Below, in pieces: positions 21,001 to 26,961 of a stretch of 64,000 nucleotides of DNA. The position numbers were made by a program, and so were the translations under genes. Numbering within the stretch: the stretch's first letter is position 1; the number at the start of each line of letters is the position of its first letter. The notes under the pieces are model-generated. The model worked only from the letters and a program-made list of their open reading frames with translations. It made no database searches and was not told where the DNA came from. The DNA comes from MWBV01 sp964447315 (GTDB taxonomy: Archaea; Nanobdellota; Nanobdellia; Pacearchaeales; GW2011-AR1): NCBI GenBank assembly GCA_964447315.1, contig CAYURQ010000002.1:26587-90586 (forward strand), in the 5' to 3' direction.

Positions 21001-22723
21001 TAATTCAACATTCATACAATTAGACAGAGGAGAAAGTTTAGGAACCCAGGGTGAATTATCTTGGCAAGTTGTTGATTGGGATAGTGTGACTGTTAAAAGA
21101 GGTTTATTTGTTACATCAGGAAGTTCTGGTTTTACAGGAATTGGAGCAACAATAAAGTTCAATGAAACATTTTTGATTTTTTCAGAAAGATTTATAGGCT
21201 CAAATACTTTGGAATCTACAAACTTAAAAGGAAATTTTGATGGAAATCAATTTTTGGAATTTCAGAGAGTAAATTCAGGAGGAACAGCATATGCAGAATG
21301 GTTTGTTGTTTCTTCTCCTGTTTTTGAAGTTCAAAATGGAAGTTTTACAATAAGCAATACAAATGACCCTGTTATAACTGAATTACAAGAACTATTTAAT
21401 TATTCAAGAGCATTCAACAGACATTCAAAAATGAGCACAGGTTCTGGTACTACTTATGCAAATTCAATTGTAGCAACAAAAATACCTAACGCAACTCATT
21501 TAGAAACAAATATAGGTTCAAGTGCTTCAAACACAAGGACAGTTAATTGGCAAGTTATTGAATTAATTGAAAAAAATGCTCCAACAGTTAATTTATTTAC
21601 TCTAAACCTTACAAATTTTTCAAGCAATATTGTAATTTTAAATTATACTGTTGAGGACCAAAATTCAATTACCAATTGTACTTTATATGGTAATTGGACA
21701 GATGGTTGGAAAATAAAATCGTTTAACGATTCTCAAGAAAGGAATATTTTATCTTATTTCAAAGAAATTAATGTAGTAAATGATGGAGATTATAAATGGA
21801 ATGTTCGTTGTACTGATTTATATGGAAATGTGGGAGAAAATTCAACAAATTTTACTTTTTCAGCTTATCTTTCTCCTGAAGCATTCAATGAAAATTTATT
21901 TAACATAACTGAAACAAGAAATGATGGTAATGGGGAAGTAAATTTATCTTGGAATGCTTCAAATCATTCAATAATTTATTATATTCATTATACAGATAAT
22001 TTATCTGTAGGATTTTCATTATTAGGAGAAACTTCTGATAATTATTTTACAGATAATAGTTCAAATCAAACAAGAAGAAGATTTTATAGGGTTTCAGGAT
22101 GGAATCCTAGTGGTGAAAATTTCTCAAGTATTTATGGAAAAACAATTTATTATATTAAAAGAAAACCAAATGTAAATACAAGAAATTGGATTGGTTTTTA
22201 TCTAGAGAATAATTTAACAAATGCAAATGAATCTTTAAACACAATAAATAATATTTCATCTTTTACAACTTTTAATTCAACAACTCAAACAAGAGTGACA
22301 TGTAATTTATTTTCTTGTCCTGATTTTCCAGCTTGTACAAGTACTAATTGTAATTTTGATTTAAAGAATGCAACTGGATATGAAATAAATGCTAATTCAA
22401 GCTTTTCAATTTTTTCCAATTGGAGTACAGTAGGAAAAGTTAAACAACCAGTTTCAAGAAATCTTGTAAGAAATAGTTCTTCATTCGGTAAAAATTGGGT
22501 ATCAATGCAATATAACACTACAATGACTAAAGCTTATGATTTATTGAATTCAATAAATTGGGCAGATGTTGTAACTCATTGGGATACTTTAGAGCAAACC
22601 TCTAGAGGTTATTTAGATTCTCCTTTTCCTTGGGTGCCCTATATAGGAACAAACTTTGATATTCAACCAGAAATTGCATATGAAGTATCTATACAAGCTC
22701 CAACAACATATACTCAAACCTAG
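9077..22723 (+). CDS. Giant modular surface protein (4548 aa)
   Basis: An N-terminal membrane segment (IIIIFLILILFSIFLLIVL) after a basic start implies export with an N-terminal anchor or uncleaved signal. Rough order of parts: three jelly-roll-like repeats with GGT...YIRN..GH motifs (about residues 190-650); four ~105-residue repeats resembling ASPM/SPD2/Hydin-type beta-sandwiches (660-1075); a glycine-rich segment (1300-1480); Ig-like repeats of ~95 residues (about 1595-2460 and 2870-3755) with pattern NITF.LYN...INFT.L.DG.Y.[FY]NVT; a DUF2341-like domain near 2515-2680; more jelly-roll modules (3855-4170); and two C-terminal modules of the NW[IV]... type. N-x-S/T sequons are very dense, suggesting heavy N-glycosylation. 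Residues ~1887-2080 are duplicated exactly. Probably an adhesin or stalk-like surface protein; this is inferred from architecture. It is transcribed divergently from the AbrB-led operon. Confidence 0.85.
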   Translation: MRKRVVKKRPSAVIIIIFLILILFSIFLLIVLPKPAITTKAVSSVEKQSKVIPSHSSFKLKNLIFPTSAYELNSEKVFIEDVYEYIRYKDNFWKAISQDNYIRVTFEKNLTNKNDIRIYAKSNQSNKNASVEIYEKNSNFKLADFGIISNEKEYKALLNNLIGIQDTFDLKVIGGNIWFDYIIDPVDYICIDCGFFTGTEDTVGTDFNADSTYSALEWSNQNYDSGAFSYSALNPTRIQVQKSGNYFLALSLPIEDASGTGSNNNRLAIEAAIYVDGVRKQIGTSRNSYMRGTDNTYDHFQTGDSFVVLVPDVSAGSYIEIYVRGIADTSEAVKANDAFALFLNYIEDSEEIFFATGTTINAPSLKTNLNQGNQAAWNYDMEWKEAIEDNPFTHDDSLESNKITLSDIGYYYVTVNIPQGSSTARTNVGGRIELDGAVINGGTFMQGYIRNAEGHSDSSIHWAGLVETTSNNQNLTVGISRMAQSGTVTTDNLNATIYVRKIANGNSGLYHSTATQVTGTNPGDWNPDNTRYAIWESDNEKDTSYYSHVNGDSNITINREGYYLLSFNSPQLNSSTLRNHPQFDIYVNGETIPGGRTGSTYIRNGNGHDESTTMITYLLNLSEQDNVSVGVVRGDATLDGTVNILDEAVILLEYKQSANLVWNTSWVNFGALVQSNGNKTQVASISSISYNKEVNLTCTGNCSQISTNWTNGTDLNDGEVAIVEFTCLNNSLGDFSASYNVSSLNDTSPDTIVVDCTMLSSSSVLWNQSFLDLGSVYDAMQTNLNASVNSAGSNDEINITEIGGTGTSFISATPLDIGSMVGGEIQDVLFNCSPPYGQTPGDYYALYNVNSSADPIGDNITINCSVVSSFVEFNQSFLSVSPSYSGTSKNSVIQIISTGYNEEITLKEFSGNGSSFTSSNSTNFGILQNQETQEILFTCSPLENQNSGSYSTIYNINSTYNIGNNVTVNCDVLNPLIYINQSDINISGRLNLNENSTQVILVSMGVNNNTFVNCVSGDCSKISNNWTESTNLGHTQNSTLNFTCDDSSVGEFSAIFNVNSTQNSTGSNISVDCEILQTHGNMTINLIYPFLSQENYFDSYSTFFVNATIECNGTQGASCGEVFGFPRYNSTEIYGQGSLGEETISNPDTIINNYTFINISSKPGVNSISVNDSSEFTVGEEVLIIQTQSGGTTCVAGVFEFKNISSINGNNITFDSPLENAYCYNSPNTVSITCSDTSGFESSIAQVVKVPHYTNLTINSGASITAPSWNGYYGGIVAFRASENVVVNGVINVTGKGYRGGDDGYADDAEGGQGEGIYGRGYNPPFTGSGNWSIHDGYCVQEPNNAGGAGSWCRDDNGGDPGAGGGHGTVGESVSQQQGDPDGTSEGGEVIGSPNLSKMFFGGGGGAGSDNDNFEPEGDGGAGGGIVYVVSRNFQGNIVSNGQAGFTSTASGYSAIGGGGAGGTIWIRAENMTLDLINASGGRGAEDADEPGGIGGQGRVRLDFLNSTGTSTPEPGYNGSLFDMLVIKPTLGTYPFFAESSPGSCGILYNGDSCNLGVLVNSTEEIDSFWKIDMLVTSSGLVEPQFTSSSNITINDLPPNAFLVKPLNDTSSSNITQNMTVNASDAVGLENLTFFIFNESGSEINKTTWDISGKSILTGILYTFSYDGIFNWFYRVFDIVGNFYQTQNNTFILDTPSPNITFTSLTKPNNTFISEDSITLGVSVNQTFQTNITFYLYNSTNLVKENTFDDGTRSLSWTLLPDEIYYYNATVFDSFGNINSTNTRRITLDNLQPIIDYEPETIPDYSNKSQNFIYVNVSVTELNQANITYELFNETHLINSTIYDYPQSQVNFTDLSDGKYYFNVTVFDKSYQYSSTDTREILLDNEFPLIDFISPTLENTTKVSRNYLFINISVIEDNERNITFELYNGSGLWNRTETNDNQREINFTNLADGWYEFNVSICDLACNYNVTETRRIYLDTINPNATLISPINNTYSNETQQNLTVLANDTNELSNITLFVFNESNDLINQTTWDVSGKSILTGIIYTFAYEGFFNWFYRIFDVTYNSYETENNTIVIDTTIPLIDFISPTLENTTKVSRNYLFINISVIEDNERNITFELYNGSGLWNRTETNDNQREINFTNLADGWYEFNVSICDLACNYNVTETRRIYLDTINPNATLISPINNTYSNETQQNLTVLANDTNELSNITLFVFNESNDLINQTTWDVSGKSILTGIIYTFAYEGFFNWFYRIFDVTYNSYETENNTIVIDTTIPLIDFSSGVEDNYGNFSRDWIYVNVSATENNFANITFELHFSGGLINKTIFTDNRREINFTGLPDRKYFYNVTIIDLAYNLNYTETREIQIDDTPPIVNIVEPQPKAYAYNESIPLKHTIVDNLIGYDMCWWNLDNTGNETINCGTNTTFDTSDGQHNIYFFANDTLGNLRAEKVSFGVSTQGPAMVLVSPLNNTFFNTPGNFQLNYTAEGPEGMTNCTLYGDWGVSGWHLNETTKGSDWWNETFLYRKKLNVTAVSSVTTNYTVGVVVDTVGPEFQDDGDDIRVTYWNGTENLEIDRLLLRVNNTETIVQFRLQSNLPSNSSDENYSIYYGNPTASNPPDNGSVVWYFYEDFSQGNLNRWGYSSGLNVINTSFENPWTGLNYTLEMGRCGNSFIKVLPAYFPAQRDLQIRALWIDNPYLACGSNPESGSPDADGILGLRGSASGTYDGILVERDTDGPEGFQYDQGASGSADTGIYTDQDSPFEVWQWTESKAYGTSYTGHKAKYWNYTQVEPDYYQLQATAVSATSPGLPYLRVASGTAIVAAVFASVLVEVEPNVTIQTEYWEGSFDVSIEDDGIYNWNVECFDNNHVGSFAIFNNTFSIDTQNPNISYTQNTLLNNTNFSRNYIFVEVSANETNEQNITFALYNQTGPVNISTYTDFRRTINWSSLPQGNYRFNVTIFDKANNSNFTETRRITIDTTLPSGTLFSPEDGAALGNTTQNFTIIANDTNSLSNITLFIYNEVGNLINQTTRVVAGTGAIIGVTYTFLTDGVFNWFARIFDVASNEYETSNNTLTIDTQNPYISYQPETLVNNSNASQNFIYINVSVIEQNEANITFRLYNSTGLYYSNFYTNPQRIINYTNLKNGIYYYNVTVFDDSGRFNSTPTRKLTLDTVKPNLTLISPDNDTYTNQALQNLSLNITDENTLSDLTLYIFNETHSEINQTTWPVLGGNSILTGINFTFPYQGIFYWGYSSSDVSGNTNFSRNNTFILDQTNPLIEYSQNTFPDYANRSDKWIFINVTVIETNEQNITFYLYKQGILLINSTYTNKQRARNFTGLSDGNYSYNVTVFDKSFQYNSTTTRNIVLDTQFPNVTQLNPEQDYFTNQFQQNFTYNSSDKQGLNTSTLFIFNESGSLVYNITQNLFATKSIISGNIYNFVTDGIFNWFYRIFDISGNKADTNNRTITLDLSLPQITFVPLTKENDSSFVENFIYINVTVEEENEENITFYLYNSTHPVYENFFINQRRNLNWTLLPDDIYYYNVSAYDSAGNLNTSETRWIILDNLPPQVDYTQLTFPNHINVSRDFIFVNVSVNETNEQNITYRLHDFVFELNVSTYTNKIREINWTDLDDKSYYYNVTVFDRAGQKTVTETRELTIDTIYPLIEFGLSTPQNYKNISQSYLYFDVIASDDNEANITFKLYNEDGPVNVSTYEYSKRTINYTGIPYGNVTYYYNVTINDFASNENYTQTREIFLFDSIKPYVEIINPEERNYTSNESLPLDFIASDPNLDSCRYSIDGAANITINNCQNTSFSVSDESWHTIYLFVNDTSGNKNNTKVTFYVNSTDIQTPDYKVQRDSTFVEGSETVFIEESDPKKSFFLLNSRTTSSAPSAIQVIPSFVDSEEIRFENYGGSTTVDWELISGPDIYVQRGEYSYSDTEVNVNISISEINLSSSFILIYNRLNDGTPANNSRGKWTGKFINSTFIQLDRGESLGTQGELSWQVVDWDSVTVKRGLFVTSGSSGFTGIGATIKFNETFLIFSERFIGSNTLESTNLKGNFDGNQFLEFQRVNSGGTAYAEWFVVSSPVFEVQNGSFTISNTNDPVITELQELFNYSRAFNRHSKMSTGSGTTYANSIVATKIPNATHLETNIGSSASNTRTVNWQVIELIEKNAPTVNLFTLNLTNFSSNIVILNYTVEDQNSITNCTLYGNWTDGWKIKSFNDSQERNILSYFKEINVVNDGDYKWNVRCTDLYGNVGENSTNFTFSAYLSPEAFNENLFNITETRNDGNGEVNLSWNASNHSIIYYIHYTDNLSVGFSLLGETSDNYFTDNSSNQTRRRFYRVSGWNPSGENFSSIYGKTIYYIKRKPNVNTRNWIGFYLENNLTNANESLNTINNISSFTTFNSTTQTRVTCNLFSCPDFPACTSTNCNFDLKNATGYEINANSSFSIFSNWSTVGKVKQPVSRNLVRNSSSFGKNWVSMQYNTTMTKAYDLLNSINWADVVTHWDTLEQTSRGYLDSPFPWVPYIGTNFDIQPEIAYEVSIQAPTTYTQT
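14736..15916 (+). repeat. Exact 582-bp in-frame tandem duplication inside the 4548-aa gene
   Basis: Bases 14736-15334 recur without a mismatch at an offset of 582 bp (599 identical positions), so two units, 14736-15317 and 15318-15899, each encode the same 194 residues, i.e. two Ig-like repeats. Neighbouring repeats in the protein are far more diverged, so this copy is recent, or is an assembly artefact. Confidence 0.9.
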
Positions 22724-22759
22724 ATAAATTTAAATAATGCTTTAAAAATATTAATTAAT

Positions 22760-24445
22760 ATGAAAAAGAGACTGATAATATCAATAGTATTTTTACTAGT
22801 CTTTACACCAACAATCTTTGCAGTTGAAAATTTCAATCATGTGATAGCAAATTCTGAAGATTGGAGAGATGTTTATTCTATAATGCTTTTTTCAACTTTA
22901 GAAAATGCAGGAGCAGATTTTTTAGTTAGTACAGGTCACGGACAAATTTTATTAAATGGAATTGGAAGAGAAAAAGATATTTTAGTTATAAGTTCTGAAG
23001 ATAGTCCTTATGTTTTTAATTATCCTTCTCTGATTCAAGCAGAGAATTTTGCTTCTGTTCAAGAAATAGAAATTGATTCTGGAAATTTAGACTTAATTGA
23101 TGAGTTGCCAGAGATAAAAAATTTTGTTGTTGTTGGAGATAGTTTTGGATATAACGCTGTATCTGCAGTACCCTATGCATCTTTAACTGATTCTTGGGTT
23201 TTTTTAGCTAGCAGAGTTAATATTGGTGAAATAGAAACAATTCTTAATAGAAGAGAAGTTGATAATATTTTAATTTATGGATATGTTGATACAGAAGTTA
23301 CCCAAGCTTTAGAAAATTTTAATCCAACAATAATTAATACAGGAGATAGGTTTGAGGATAATATTAAATTAGTAGAGATGTACGATAAAATTAAAGATGT
23401 TAGACAAGTTATTCTTACTAATGGTGAATTTATTGAGAAAGAAATAATGCAAGGAATGAATCCAATTTTATTTACAGGAAGAGATAATGTTCCTGAAAAA
23501 ATAGCGGATTATATAAAATCTTCTGATATAAATGTGGGAGTTTTAATTGGAAATGATTTAATTGGTGCTGCAACTAATATTAGAAGATCTACAGGAATAA
23601 GTGTAATGGTTAAGTTTGCAAGAGGTGCAAGACAAAGAACTTCTTCAATTTCTGCTGTTGAAGGCCTGGATTTATTTTACTTGCCTGTTCCAACCTTGGA
23701 CCTTGAGATATATTCTATAAAATATAATAGAGCAAATTCCCAGTTAGAAGTAACATATAAGAGTAATTCAAATATGCCTGCTTATCTTAAAGGAACAATA
23801 AATTTAGTTTCTGATTCAGGAACATTAAGATTAGGTGATTTAGATTCTGTTTTTATTTCTCCAGGAGATTTAAAAACAATTGTTTATGATGGTGTAGAAA
23901 TTGCAGGAGAAGAATTGCAAGGGGAATATTATACAATTTATGGAGAATCTTCCTCTTCAATGGATAGAATTTTAGAAGGAATAATTGAAGTAGGAATTGT
24001 TAGTGTTTTGGATTCATGCCAAATGGAGATAAAATATGTTAAATACAATAAACAAGAAAAAGCATTTGTAATAAAAGTAGAGAATACAGCAGAAGTAGAA
24101 TGTTGGGTAGATATTGAATTAAAAGATATTTCAATAAATAATATTAAACAAACAATTGGAACAAAAGGTTCTGAAAATATCCTTCCAGGAAAGTCAAAAA
24201 AAATACTTATTTCTCAGATAATGGTTGATTATGATTTAAAGGAAAATTCATTTGTTAATTTAGTTTCTTATTATGGTGAAAGAAGAGATTCTTTAGTTAA
24301 TTTATATAAAGGAAGATTTGAATTAGGTTCTCAAAGATTCACAATATTAACTTATATAATAATCTTTTTAATTATAATAATAATTTTGTTATTATTGTTC
24401 TTTTTAATACTTAGAAGAAGAGAAGATGATGATGAATACTATTAA
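22760..24445 (+). CDS. Type I membrane protein with Rossmann-like ectodomain (561 aa)
   Basis: A signal peptide is followed by about 290 residues of alternating hydrophobic strands and helices (ILVISSED, FVVVGDSFGYNAV, NILIYGYVDTEV, RQVILTNGE, VGVLIGNDLIGAATNIRRSTG). This pattern resembles the CWB2-type cell-wall binding/Rossmann repeats found on microbial surfaces. Two beta-sandwich domains follow (about 300-515), then a C-terminal membrane helix (TYIIIFLIIIIILLLLFFLIL) and a short acidic tail REDDDEYY. A TATA-like AATTTAAATA lies about 28 nt before the ATG, so the gene may have its own promoter although it follows the giant gene by 36 nt. The CWB2 resemblance is by eye only. Confidence 0.8.
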   Translation: MKKRLIISIVFLLVFTPTIFAVENFNHVIANSEDWRDVYSIMLFSTLENAGADFLVSTGHGQILLNGIGREKDILVISSEDSPYVFNYPSLIQAENFASVQEIEIDSGNLDLIDELPEIKNFVVVGDSFGYNAVSAVPYASLTDSWVFLASRVNIGEIETILNRREVDNILIYGYVDTEVTQALENFNPTIINTGDRFEDNIKLVEMYDKIKDVRQVILTNGEFIEKEIMQGMNPILFTGRDNVPEKIADYIKSSDINVGVLIGNDLIGAATNIRRSTGISVMVKFARGARQRTSSISAVEGLDLFYLPVPTLDLEIYSIKYNRANSQLEVTYKSNSNMPAYLKGTINLVSDSGTLRLGDLDSVFISPGDLKTIVYDGVEIAGEELQGEYYTIYGESSSSMDRILEGIIEVGIVSVLDSCQMEIKYVKYNKQEKAFVIKVENTAEVECWVDIELKDISINNIKQTIGTKGSENILPGKSKKILISQIMVDYDLKENSFVNLVSYYGERRDSLVNLYKGRFELGSQRFTILTYIIIFLIIIIILLLLFFLILRRREDDDEYY

Positions 24446-24454
24446 TTGATTTAA

Positions 24455-25000
24455 TTATTTTTTAATATTATTAGAATCTTCTTTATCTTTTTTTTGTTTT
24501 TCCCTTTGTTCTTTTATTTTTTCAATTTGCTCTTTTTGCAACTCTGTTTCTTGTTTTTTCTTCTCAAATTCAATAATTTCTTTTAATATTTCATTTAATC
24601 TTTTAGTAACATTATTAAAATCTTTTTTATCTCCAGTTGACAAAAATATTTTTATTTTCAAAGGAATTATCATTAATTTAAATACCCAAACATTTCCATC
24701 GTATCCAAATTTTATTAATTCAGAAACTCTTTCCTTAATATCATTATATTTTTCATTTAAATAATTCCCTATTTCTTCAAGAAAATATTCTTCGATTTCT
24801 CTAGGATTATTTATCTTTGGATTGTAATTTATTTTAATTCCTATTTGTTTAACCAATCTTGCTGTTTCTTTTATTTTTGAATCTTGCATTCTTTCTATAG
24901 ACGAAATATTTGCAGGAACTTTGTTTTTTGAAGAATTTAAAGTCTTTTGAATTGGTTTTTTAACAATCTTCTTAATTATTTTCTTTTTTATTGCTGGCAT
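24455..25000 (-). CDS. Lysine-rich cytoplasmic protein (181 aa), unknown function
   Basis: I choose the ATG at 25000 (MPAIKKKIIKKIVKKP); the frame extends upstream only to a TTG. The start lies inside the 3' end of the preceding gene, so the two overlap. The N-terminal motif KKKIIKKIVKKP is strikingly like the C-terminal tail of the 1174-aa ATPase (KKKIIKRIVKNP). A middle part (about 40-145) is predicted helical with a hydrophobic strand (VWVFKLMIIPLKIKIFLSTG), and the C-terminus is a charged coiled coil. No signal peptide. Not a family I recognise; the shared tail hints at a common binding partner. Confidence 0.7.
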   Translation of the reverse strand: MPAIKKKIIKKIVKKPIQKTLNSSKNKVPANISSIERMQDSKIKETARLVKQIGIKINYNPKINNPREIEEYFLEEIGNYLNEKYNDIKERVSELIKFGYDGNVWVFKLMIIPLKIKIFLSTGDKKDFNNVTKRLNEILKEIIEFEKKKQETELQKEQIEKIKEQREKQKKDKEDSNNIKK

Positions 25001-25664
25001 TTGATATTTTATTTTCAATTTCCTTTATTTTTTGTTCTCTTTTTTCTTTATCTGTTAAGGGTTTTTTATTTTTTTCATTTTCTTTATTTTTTGATTTTTT
25101 TCTTTTGAATATTTTTTTGATTATCTTTTTGTTCTGTTTTTTCACTAATTTTCTTGTTTTCTTTAAATAATTGTCTATGAATTTAAAAAATTTCTTTATC
25201 TCTTCTGAGATATTCTTATAATTTCTCTTAATATAATCCATAAATTCTTGATAATCTATTCTTAAATTTTTATTTATTTTGTATTTATAATAAATAATTC
25301 TCTTTGGGTAATTCTCTTCATAAAAATCAATAACTTTTCTTTTTATTTTATATCCTTTTTTATTTCCCTGAATAAATTTTTTGTTTTTCCAACCAAGTTC
25401 TAAATTAAGAGGTTCAACTTCATAAGAATCTGTTTTTTTCTTTTTCCTTTTCTTTGATTTTTCTTTAATTTTTTGTATTTCTTTTTTATGTTCTTCATTT
25501 ATTTTATTTTTATAATCTTTTTCATATTTTTTTCTAATTTCTTTTGAATTTCTTTTGAATTTCTTTTCAGCTTCTGATAATTTTTTATTGTTTTTTAATG
25601 ATTCTAAGAATTCTTCGTTGCTTTTTTCACTTTCATTTTCATAAAATTCTTCTACATCAACCAT
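24972..25664 (-). CDS. Very basic helical protein (230 aa), unknown function
   Basis: The sequence is dominated by Lys and Glu in long helical stretches, with a central more structured block (about 85-160: VEPLNLELGWKNKK, KVIDFYEENYPKRIIYYKYK). There is no signal peptide or membrane segment, so it is probably cytoplasmic, perhaps binding nucleic acid or acidic protein tails. It overlaps the downstream 181-aa gene by 29 nt and follows the 108-aa membrane protein by 15 nt, indicating one transcript. I do not recognise a family. Confidence 0.7.
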   Translation of the reverse strand: MVDVEEFYENESEKSNEEFLESLKNNKKLSEAEKKFKRNSKEIRKKYEKDYKNKINEEHKKEIQKIKEKSKKRKKKKTDSYEVEPLNLELGWKNKKFIQGNKKGYKIKRKVIDFYEENYPKRIIYYKYKINKNLRIDYQEFMDYIKRNYKNISEEIKKFFKFIDNYLKKTRKLVKKQNKKIIKKIFKRKKSKNKENEKNKKPLTDKEKREQKIKEIENKISNASNKKENN

Positions 25665-25679
25665 TTTTCTTCTTTATTT

Positions 25680-26006
25680 TTATTTACAATAACATTCGCA
25701 AGCATGGCATCCTTGATTATTATATGTAAAATTTGATTCATAAAAATCTTTATTTAAAATATAACATTCAGATACACAAGCATTTGCACAATCTAATTCA
25801 TCTCTTATTTGATGAACTAAATTTTCTAAGATAATTGAACATCCATCTTCAATATTAATATGAACAACTTCTTTTTCTTTTAATTTCTCCTGAATATCAA
25901 GTTCTAAAAAAATTAAAACAATAACTACAATTATCCCCAATAAAATTAATGTAAAAATTAATTTTGAGAATTTTTTCTTTTGTTTTTTTCTTCTCTTTTT
26001 TTTCAT
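25680..26006 (-). CDS. Membrane-anchored Cys-rich protein (108 aa)
   Basis: A basic N-terminus (KKKRRKKQKKK) leads into one membrane helix (LIFTLILLGIIVVIVLIFL), giving an outside-facing domain of about 70 residues. This domain contains eight cysteines, including CANACVSEC and CHACECYC, suited to disulfides or metal binding. The spacing resembles small Cys-rich proteins seen in other DPANN genomes, but I cannot name the family. It sits in the minus-strand group at 24455-26842, with gaps of 15 and 25 nt to its neighbours. Confidence 0.7.
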   Translation of the reverse strand: MKKKRRKKQKKKFSKLIFTLILLGIIVVIVLIFLELDIQEKLKEKEVVHINIEDGCSIILENLVHQIRDELDCANACVSECYILNKDFYESNFTYNNQGCHACECYCK

Positions 26007-26031
26007 TAATTAAGAAATCTTTTTATGTTTT

Positions 26032-26842
26032 TTAATGTTTGCTTGAAGATTTTTTCTTTGTCTTTTTTCCTTTATTTTCTTGTTTATCATCCTTTCTTTC
26101 ACTTTTCCTTCTTTTTACTATTTCAGTAAATTCCTTTATTATTGTTCTTAATTTTTTTTCTTGATTTTTCATTTCTTCTTCTTTTGTTATTAATCTAAAG
26201 TATATTTTTTGCCATTCTCCCTCTAATTTTTGAAGGTTAGACATATTTTCTTTTATTTTTTCTTTGTAATCTTTACCAATGCTTTCAAGTATTAATTCAT
26301 CTTTTTTATCTTCCCAATATTCTTTCATATCATCTAGGGCATCTCCTTTTGGAAATTTTTCTTTATACCAATCATTAAGTTTTTCTAAATCAACATCTTC
26401 TGGGTCTAATTCTTTCAATAAATTATTAAAATAGCTTTTTTCTGGATCTAATCCAGGAACATTTTCATTTGAATTTTCTTCTTCCACCACTTCTTCAACA
26501 ACTTCTTCTGTTTGTTGTTCTTGTTCAGATGCTTGATTAGCAGGAACTTCTTCAACAACTTCTTCTGTTTGTTGTTCTTGTTCAGATGCTTGATTAGCAG
26601 NNNNNNNNNNNNNNNNNNNNNNNNNNNNNNNNNNNNNNNNNNNNNNNNNNNNNNNNNNNNNNNNNNNNNNNNNNNNNNNNNNNNNNNNNNNNNNNNNNNN
26701 GGGCAACTTCAGGAGTAGGGGCTTCTTGTCCTGGATTTTCAACAGCACCATTTAAATCTTTTTTAAGTTCATCAATAGCTAAATCAGGCAATTCAGCAGG
26801 AGCATCTTGTTTCTTTTTTTTAAATAGTTTAGACTTAGGCAT
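26032..26842 (-). CDS. Acidic repeat and coiled-coil protein, interrupted by an assembly gap
   Basis: The ATG at 26842 starts MPKSKLFKKKKQDAP and runs into the 100-N gap; on the other side the same strand continues with 19-residue repeats (NQASEQEQQTEEVVEEVPA) and then a helical C-terminal domain (about 160 residues: GLDPEKSYFNN...WYKEKFPKGD...) ending in a Lys-rich tail. The two halves are out of frame across exactly 100 N, but that gap length is most likely a placeholder, so I treat them as one gene with an uncertain number of repeats. No signal peptide; probably cytoplasmic. MxxxxLFKKKK is also how the 278-aa coiled-coil protein at 30840 starts (MGLFKKKK), which hints at a related role. 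A true frameshift cannot be excluded. Confidence 0.65.
26491..26600. repeat. 57-bp coding tandem repeat running into the gap
   Basis: Nearly two units of a 57-bp repeat (start points 26491 and 26548) encode 19 residues each on the minus strand, and the sequence stops at the N run. The repeat is the likely reason the assembly broke here. Confidence 0.85.
26601..26700. other. Assembly gap of 100 N
   Basis: Exactly 100 N, a conventional placeholder length, placed inside a tandem repeat. The real length is unknown. Confidence 0.98.
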
Positions 26843-26931
26843 TTTTTACCCCTTCTTTTTAATGAAAGTTGAAAATTGTTTAAATACTTTTTGGTGAGAT
26901 TTTTAAACAGTTTATTTTGTAATAGGGAAAC

Positions 26932-26940
26932 TTTATTAAA
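26932..26940 (+). promoter_or_regulatory. TATA box of the 1174-aa ATPase gene
   Basis: TTTATTAAA-type element centred about 26 nt before the ATG at 26962, consistent with a leaderless transcript. The 119-bp interval to the divergent gene also contains TTTAAATAC and TTTTTAAAC elements that may serve the minus-strand gene. Confidence 0.45.
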
Positions 26941-26961
26941 TTTATTTAACAAGCTTATTTA

